A model generated the notes under the pieces. It worked only from the letters and a program-made list of their open reading frames with translations, ran no database searches and had not been told where the DNA came from. A DNA stretch of 64,000 nucleotides from JAPPLB01 sp965218555. Lineage in GTDB: Bacteria; Acidobacteriota; Terriglobia; Bryobacterales; UBA6623. Of the stretch, positions 59,888 to 64,000 are shown piece by piece. The DNA lies in the NCBI GenBank assembly GCA_965218555.1, contig OZ244625.1, positions 496,001 to 560,000 on the forward strand, read 5' to 3'. A program made the translations under genes and the position numbers. The stretch's first letter is position 1. Each line of letters begins with the position of its first letter.

Positions 59888-61033
59888 CTACCGACTCAGA
59901 AATGCGAACAGGGACGGCAGCCCGTAGAACAGGACAAGGATGTACACCACCGCCCAGCCCCGTGATTGACGGGCAACCCCGGCGAACCACCGGGCCAGCC
60001 CCAGAGGAATCTCACGCACGGCCGGGATCGGGTAGATCATCACGATGCCAGTGACGTTGAACAGAAAGTGCACGAGAGCAATGATGATACCGGCCTGGGC
60101 ATTGGCGCCTGAAACCGCCATCGATGCCAGCAGAGCCGTTACCGTCGTGCCAACGTTCGCGCCCAGCGTGACTGGAAATGCCTGGTTCAGGGTTATCAGG
60201 CCCGCGCCGGCGAGTGGCACCAGCAGCGAAGTCGTGATCGAGCTCGATTGAACCATCACCGTGGCGACCGCGCCGAAGAGAATAGCCAACACTGCATGGC
60301 GGCCGAGGAAGAGGGTCACGTTCGACTCGATTTGGGATTGCATCGCGGCGCGCATCACCCGCACCAGAAACACCAGCGCGGCTACGATCATTAGCGCGCT
60401 GCCGATGGCAATGAACGCGCCTCTCGACGGTCCGCTCTCCACGAGTGTTTCGGCCACCCATCGTAACGGGAAAGCGCCCGCGCTGAGCGCCCCCTTCAAT
60501 GGGCTGTCGTAGTCCACTCCGCCCATGCCCGACGCGAAACCGGACAGGGACGTGGCGAGGCGACGGCCGAGCCCTGTCGCCAGTTCCAACGGGAGCAGCA
60601 CTGCGACCCCCAGGAAGTTGAAAAAGTCATGACAGGTCGCGACCGAAAAGGCTCTTTGAAACTCGTCCCGCCTGGTCATATGGGCGAGTGAAACGACGGT
60701 ATTGGTCACCGTCGTTCCGATATTCGTTCCCATAACCATCGGGATGGCGTTCTCGATGGGAAGCGGGTTCTCCGGCGCGGCGACAAGACCCACGATCATC
60801 GATGTCGAGACCGACGAACTCTGCACCAGCGTCGTCGCGAGGATCCCGATCATCAAGGCCACGAAGGGGTTTGAGGTGGCTCGAAAGAACGAATCCAACA
60901 GGTCTTGACCGAGCAGTTTGAATCCGTCGCCGAGTCCCTTAACGCCCGTCAAGAAAAGAAACAGCAACAAGACAACCACTAACACCCTCAAGGCGGGGCG
61001 GAGCGAATTTTCGATTGAAAGCGAAGCAGTCAT
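59888..61033 (-). CDS. Na/Pi cotransporter family protein (NptA-like)
   Basis: A 381-residue inner-membrane protein with about eight to ten hydrophobic segments. The two inverted repeats carry the family QSSS motifs: LVQSSSVSTSMIVGLVAAPE in the first and MVQSSSITTSLLVPLAGAG in the second. Each is followed by a GTNIGTTVTN or GANVGTTVTA motif. It lacks the C-terminal PhoU-like domain of longer members. The expected role is sodium-coupled phosphate uptake. No pho gene lies beside it, so regulation is unknown. Confidence 0.92.
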   Translation of the reverse strand: MTASLSIENSLRPALRVLVVVLLLFLFLTGVKGLGDGFKLLGQDLLDSFFRATSNPFVALMIGILATTLVQSSSVSTSMIVGLVAAPENPLPIENAIPMVMGTNIGTTVTNTVVSLAHMTRRDEFQRAFSVATCHDFFNFLGVAVLLPLELATGLGRRLATSLSGFASGMGGVDYDSPLKGALSAGAFPLRWVAETLVESGPSRGAFIAIGSALMIVAALVFLVRVMRAAMQSQIESNVTLFLGRHAVLAILFGAVATVMVQSSSITTSLLVPLAGAGLITLNQAFPVTLGANVGTTVTALLASMAVSGANAQAGIIIALVHFLFNVTGIVMIYPIPAVREIPLGLARWFAGVARQSRGWAVVYILVLFYGLPSLFAFLSR

Positions 61034-61112
61034 ACGGCCTACATCGTCCGATAAATCACCAAGGGAAAGGGAACTGGTCCACTAGTTATCACAAACCTGT
61101 GTTACCAAAAGG

Positions 61113-61913
61113 TTACAGGGTTTCTTCTACCAAAACCGGCAATGAATCGGCGGTGGGGGTTGCCGCGAATCTATCGGTTTGCTCATCGAGGAAACGGCGG
61201 TCGAGCAGCCGCGGAGTGTCAATGCACTGCATGGCGGAAAGAATGTTCTCCAGAACGTGCGGATTCTCCTGCTTCGTCTCCGCGAGAAAGCCGCGCAGCC
61301 GTTCGCGCACGGTGCCCGTCTTGTGAGAGCACACGCACGGCGTGACGGGTATGGACCGCTGCTCCGCATAGCCCTGCGTGACTTCCTCGGAGACATACAC
61401 GAGCGGTCGGATGAGCCGAAAATCACCCGAACGGGAATGGGTTAGCGCGGGCAGAGCACTCAGCCGGCCGGTGTAGAGCGTGTTGCGAAGCAGCGCCTCG
61501 CAGAAATCGTCTTGCGTATGCCCCAGCGCAACGACATTGGCCCCCAATTGCGACGCGATGTCATAGACGGCTCGCCGCCGGTAGCGGCTGCAAAGGCCGC
61601 ACCCATGCTCCGGTTGCTCTTCGAGAAGGCGGAAGGACGGTTCGTCACGATAGTAGGTCCACGGCACGCCCCGCGCCTTCATGTGCTCGCCGAGCGGCGC
61701 GATAGGACGCACGAACTTGCCCTGCTCGACAGTAAAAACCTGCAGACTAAAGCGAACCGGCGATCTCTTGCGCAATAACAGCAGGGCATCGAGCAGAGCC
61801 AGGGAATCCTTTCCACCCGACACTCCGATCGCGACCCGATCCCCTTCTCGGATCATGTTATAGTCGTGAATTGCTTTGCCGACGCGGCGGAGGAGTATCT
61901 TCTGGAAGTCCAT
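61113..61913 (-). CDS. ttcA: TtcA-like tRNA thiolation protein (PP-loop ATPase)
   Basis: A 266-residue protein. The PP-loop ATP-binding motif is IGVSGGKDSLALLDALL, and the cluster-binding cysteines are in CGLCSRYRRR and in PCVCSHKTGT. VALGHTQDDFCEALLRN is another TtcA hallmark. TtcA makes 2-thiocytidine at position 32 of some tRNAs using an iron-sulfur cluster. I choose the ATG at 61911-61913, where conserved sequence starts; the frame extends 33 codons upstream without conservation, and a TATAAT lies at 61993-61998 before it. It is divergent from the metallohydrolase pair. Confidence 0.85.
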   Translation of the reverse strand: MDFQKILLRRVGKAIHDYNMIREGDRVAIGVSGGKDSLALLDALLLLRKRSPVRFSLQVFTVEQGKFVRPIAPLGEHMKARGVPWTYYRDEPSFRLLEEQPEHGCGLCSRYRRRAVYDIASQLGANVVALGHTQDDFCEALLRNTLYTGRLSALPALTHSRSGDFRLIRPLVYVSEEVTQGYAEQRSIPVTPCVCSHKTGTVRERLRGFLAETKQENPHVLENILSAMQCIDTPRLLDRRFLDEQTDRFAATPTADSLPVLVEETL

Positions 61914-62088
61914 GAATGCGCCGGGTTGAGGTGGGACCCGTGGTCCGCCGGAAAGGTGTGAGCAGGGGCAAGGCGCCCCGGTCGAGCGTCTCATTATATC
62001 GCTCCGTCTCACGGATTTCGAGAATGCTCACCGTTGATGTCTGCGGGGTTGCGATCATGGGGCTCCGTCACAAGGGAGTTGATGCAGA

Positions 62089-63333
62089 ATGACGAATCTA
62101 CTGTTGCGGCCAGTGTTCCTTGGCTGCCTTTTGACAGGCTCGCTCTTCGCGCAATATGACCTGCTGCTCAAGGGCGGTCATCTGATCGACGCCAAGAACG
62201 TGATAGATGAGGCAAAGGACGTCGCCATCCAGGACGGCCGTATCGCAGCGGTGGCCGACAGCATCGATCCTTCCAAAGCCGCGAAGGTGGTTGACGTCGC
62301 CGGCCTTTACGTCATGCCCGGGCTGGTCGATATCCACGTGCATGTCTACGCCGGCACCGGCATGAAGGGTGCTTATTCCGGCGACAACAGTGTCTATCCC
62401 GACGGCTTCTCGTTCCGCTCCGGCGTAACGACGATGGTGGATGTCGGCAGTTCCGGCTGGCGCAACTTCCCCGACTTCAAACAACGTGTTATCGACCGTG
62501 CCCGCACCCGTGTTCTCGCCATGCTCAATATTGTCGGCAGAGGCATGGGCGGCGACCCGATCGAGCAGAATCTCGACGACATGGATGCAGCTGCCACCAC
62601 CAAGATGGCCAAGCAATACCCCGAGACGATCGTCGGCGTCAAAACAGCTCACTACAGAGGTCCGGAATGGATTCCCGTTGAGCGCGCGGTCGAAGTGGGT
62701 ACGAAGGCCGACATCCCTGTTATGGTCGACTTCGGCTATTTTCTCGAGGAGCGGCCCTTTGAAGAACTCGTGACGAAGAAACTGCGGCCCGGCGACATGT
62801 ACACGCATACTTATCTCGGCCGCGTACCCCTGCTTGACGAGGAAAACAAGCCACGCCCCTATCTCTTTGAAGCACAGAAACGAGGAGTGAAGTTCGATGT
62901 GGGCCACGGCGGCGGCAGCTTCTGGTGGTTCCAGGCCGTGCCATGCGTGAAAAACGGATTCATCGCCGACTCCATTTCGACCGACCTGCACATCGGCAGT
63001 ATGAACGGCGGCATGAAGAACATGGCCAATGTCATGTCGAAGTTCCTGGCGCTTGGCGTCCCGCTCAAGGATGTGGTGCGCAAGTCCACCTGGGAACCCG
63101 CGAAGCAGATCAAACGTACTGAGCTGGGACACCTCAGTGTCGGCGCCGGCGCCGACGTTGCCGTCTTTGGACTGGACAAGGGAAAGTTCGGGTTCCTCGA
63201 CATCAGGAACACGCGCTACGAGGGCGAACAACTGCTCACCTGTGAACTTACGCTGCGTGACGGCAGAGTCATGTGGGACCTCAACGGGCGCACCGGCACG
63301 CCGTGGGAAGAGGTTCAGACTAACGGCCGGTAG
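62089..63333 (+). CDS. Exported amidohydrolase/deacetylase family metallohydrolase
   Basis: A 414-residue enzyme with a signal-like segment (FLGCLLTGSLFA-QY). The N-terminal and C-terminal parts form the small composite beta domain (LLLKGGHLIDAKN; GADVAVFGLDKGKFGFLD). Metal ligands are DIHVHVYAG (HxH), the candidate carboxylated Lys in VGVKTAHYRG, YTHTYLG, DVGHGGG and SISTDLHIG (Asp). This pattern fits the deacetylase/adenine-deaminase-like group of amidohydrolases, for example EF_0837-type proteins. AGGGAG lies 10 nt before the ATG. A close paralogue follows after 47 nt. Confidence 0.88.
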   Translation: MTNLLLRPVFLGCLLTGSLFAQYDLLLKGGHLIDAKNVIDEAKDVAIQDGRIAAVADSIDPSKAAKVVDVAGLYVMPGLVDIHVHVYAGTGMKGAYSGDNSVYPDGFSFRSGVTTMVDVGSSGWRNFPDFKQRVIDRARTRVLAMLNIVGRGMGGDPIEQNLDDMDAAATTKMAKQYPETIVGVKTAHYRGPEWIPVERAVEVGTKADIPVMVDFGYFLEERPFEELVTKKLRPGDMYTHTYLGRVPLLDEENKPRPYLFEAQKRGVKFDVGHGGGSFWWFQAVPCVKNGFIADSISTDLHIGSMNGGMKNMANVMSKFLALGVPLKDVVRKSTWEPAKQIKRTELGHLSVGAGADVAVFGLDKGKFGFLDIRNTRYEGEQLLTCELTLRDGRVMWDLNGRTGTPWEEVQTNGR

Positions 63334-63380
63334 CTTCACTCGATTGGACTACACCGAGGCTACTTGGAGGCTTATAGCTA

Positions 63381-64000
63381 ATGAAAACCCTGGCTCTGGC
63401 AGTCGGTTTGGCGTTGGCGGGAACCGCCCTCACTCATGCCCAATACGACGTGTTGCTCAAGGGCGGTCACGTCATTGACCCTCACAACGAAATCAACTCC
63501 GCCCGGGACGTTGCCGTCAAGGATGGGAAAATCGCCCGCGTCGCGGCCGACATCCCCGCATCTGAAGCCGAGAAAGTCGTCGATGTCTCCGGGCTCTACG
63601 TCACCCCCGGCCTGATCGACATTCACGTTCATGTTTACGCCGGCACCGGCGCGCGCCGTGGCTACAACGGCGACAGCAGCGTCTACCCGGACGGTTTTAC
63701 CTTTCGCTCGGGTGTTACCACCGTCGTCGACGTCGGCAGCTCCGGCTGGGAACAGTTCGAGGATTTCAAGGACCGCGTCATCGACCGCTCCCAAACGCGT
63801 GTTCTCGTGATGCTCAATATCATCAGCGCGGGCATGACCAGCGGCGACGAAGAGCATGACATCCAAGAGATGGACCCTGAGGCGACGGCCGGCATGGCAA
63901 AAAAATATCCGGGGGTGATCGTTGGGGTAAAGAGCGCGCACTATCGCCACCCCGATTGGACTTCCGTCGAGCGCGCCGTTGAAGCAGGACGGTTGGCGGA
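63381..64000 (+). CDS. Paralogous exported amidohydrolase/deacetylase (3' end outside window)
   Basis: The ATG at 63381 follows GGAGG by 10 nt. The reading frame is open to the window edge and encodes at least 206 residues. A signal peptide (MKTLALAVGLALAGTALTHA-QY) leads into YDVLLKGGHVIDPHNEINSA, DIHVHVYAGTG (HxH), and VGVKSAHYRHPDW (candidate carboxylated Lys). Nearly every segment matches the preceding gene, so this is a tandem duplicate. The last metal ligands lie beyond the window. The short gap between the genes suggests co-transcription. Confidence 0.88.
   Translation, partial: MKTLALAVGLALAGTALTHAQYDVLLKGGHVIDPHNEINSARDVAVKDGKIARVAADIPASEAEKVVDVSGLYVTPGLIDIHVHVYAGTGARRGYNGDSSVYPDGFTFRSGVTTVVDVGSSGWEQFEDFKDRVIDRSQTRVLVMLNIISAGMTSGDEEHDIQEMDPEATAGMAKKYPGVIVGVKSAHYRHPDWTSVERAVEAGRLA

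Overview
The window is a GC-rich bacterial chromosome segment that most resembles an Acidobacteriota genome of the Solibacter/Bryobacter type. The reasons are a secreted repeat protein ending in a TIGR03437-like (Solibacter C-terminal) domain, two TonB-dependent receptors with N-terminal carboxypeptidase-regulatory-like domains, two Planctomycete-type cytochrome c (DUF1549/DUF1553) plus DUF1501 gene pairs, and a relic of a secreted domain I associate with Acidobacteriota. The taxonomic call is inference from protein families; no rRNA gene is present.

Layout. 1-8 kb: 3' part of mutL, a small membrane protein, a large Asp-box repeat protein, a divergent pair of dehydrogenases (beta-hydroxyacid type and D-glycerate/glyoxylate type) and a DUF2064 glycosyltransferase-like protein. 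8-15 kb: a small cytochrome c, an aldehyde dehydrogenase, and the first cytochrome/DUF1501 pair. 15-25 kb: two SDR dehydrogenases, a nuclease-like orphan behind comM, a newly seen 47-residue membrane protein in front of comM, a methyltransferase, a cyclophilin, a Gfo/Idh/MocA oxidoreductase, a flavin reductase coupled to a CbiX-like chelatase, and a cysteine-rich protein. 25-31.6 kb: a housekeeping run (NfeD protease, slipin, SPOR protein, lipA, lnt, prfB with its programmed frameshift) and tRNA-Gln.

31.6-42.5 kb is the accessory region: two divergent, paralogous TonB-dependent receptors with a decayed third receptor between them, a MATE exporter, a secreted amidohydrolase, two near-identical 176-bp MITE-like elements with target duplications, and a second pair of diverged 113-bp repeats. 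42.5-64 kb: second cytochrome/DUF1501 pair, queA, a CocE-type hydrolase, an amino acid permease, acnA behind a possible attenuator, a Rieske oxygenase, a pseudouridine synthase overlapping a CoA-binding protein, a CehA/McbA-type metallohydrolase, a sugar isomerase-like protein, a decayed Uma2 gene, a Na/Pi symporter, a TtcA-like enzyme, and two tandem metallohydrolases, the last cut by the window end.

The gene set suggests an aerobic heterotroph that takes up large substrates through TonB receptors and degrades them with many secreted hydrolases. No CRISPR array, rRNA, prophage or complete insertion sequence was seen. The most interesting signals are non-coding or remnant: the receptor relic, the MITE pair, a receptor with a 128-residue tail after its barrel, -10-like hexamers placed 6-11 nt before start codons (leaderless transcripts), and mutually exclusive hairpins before acnA.
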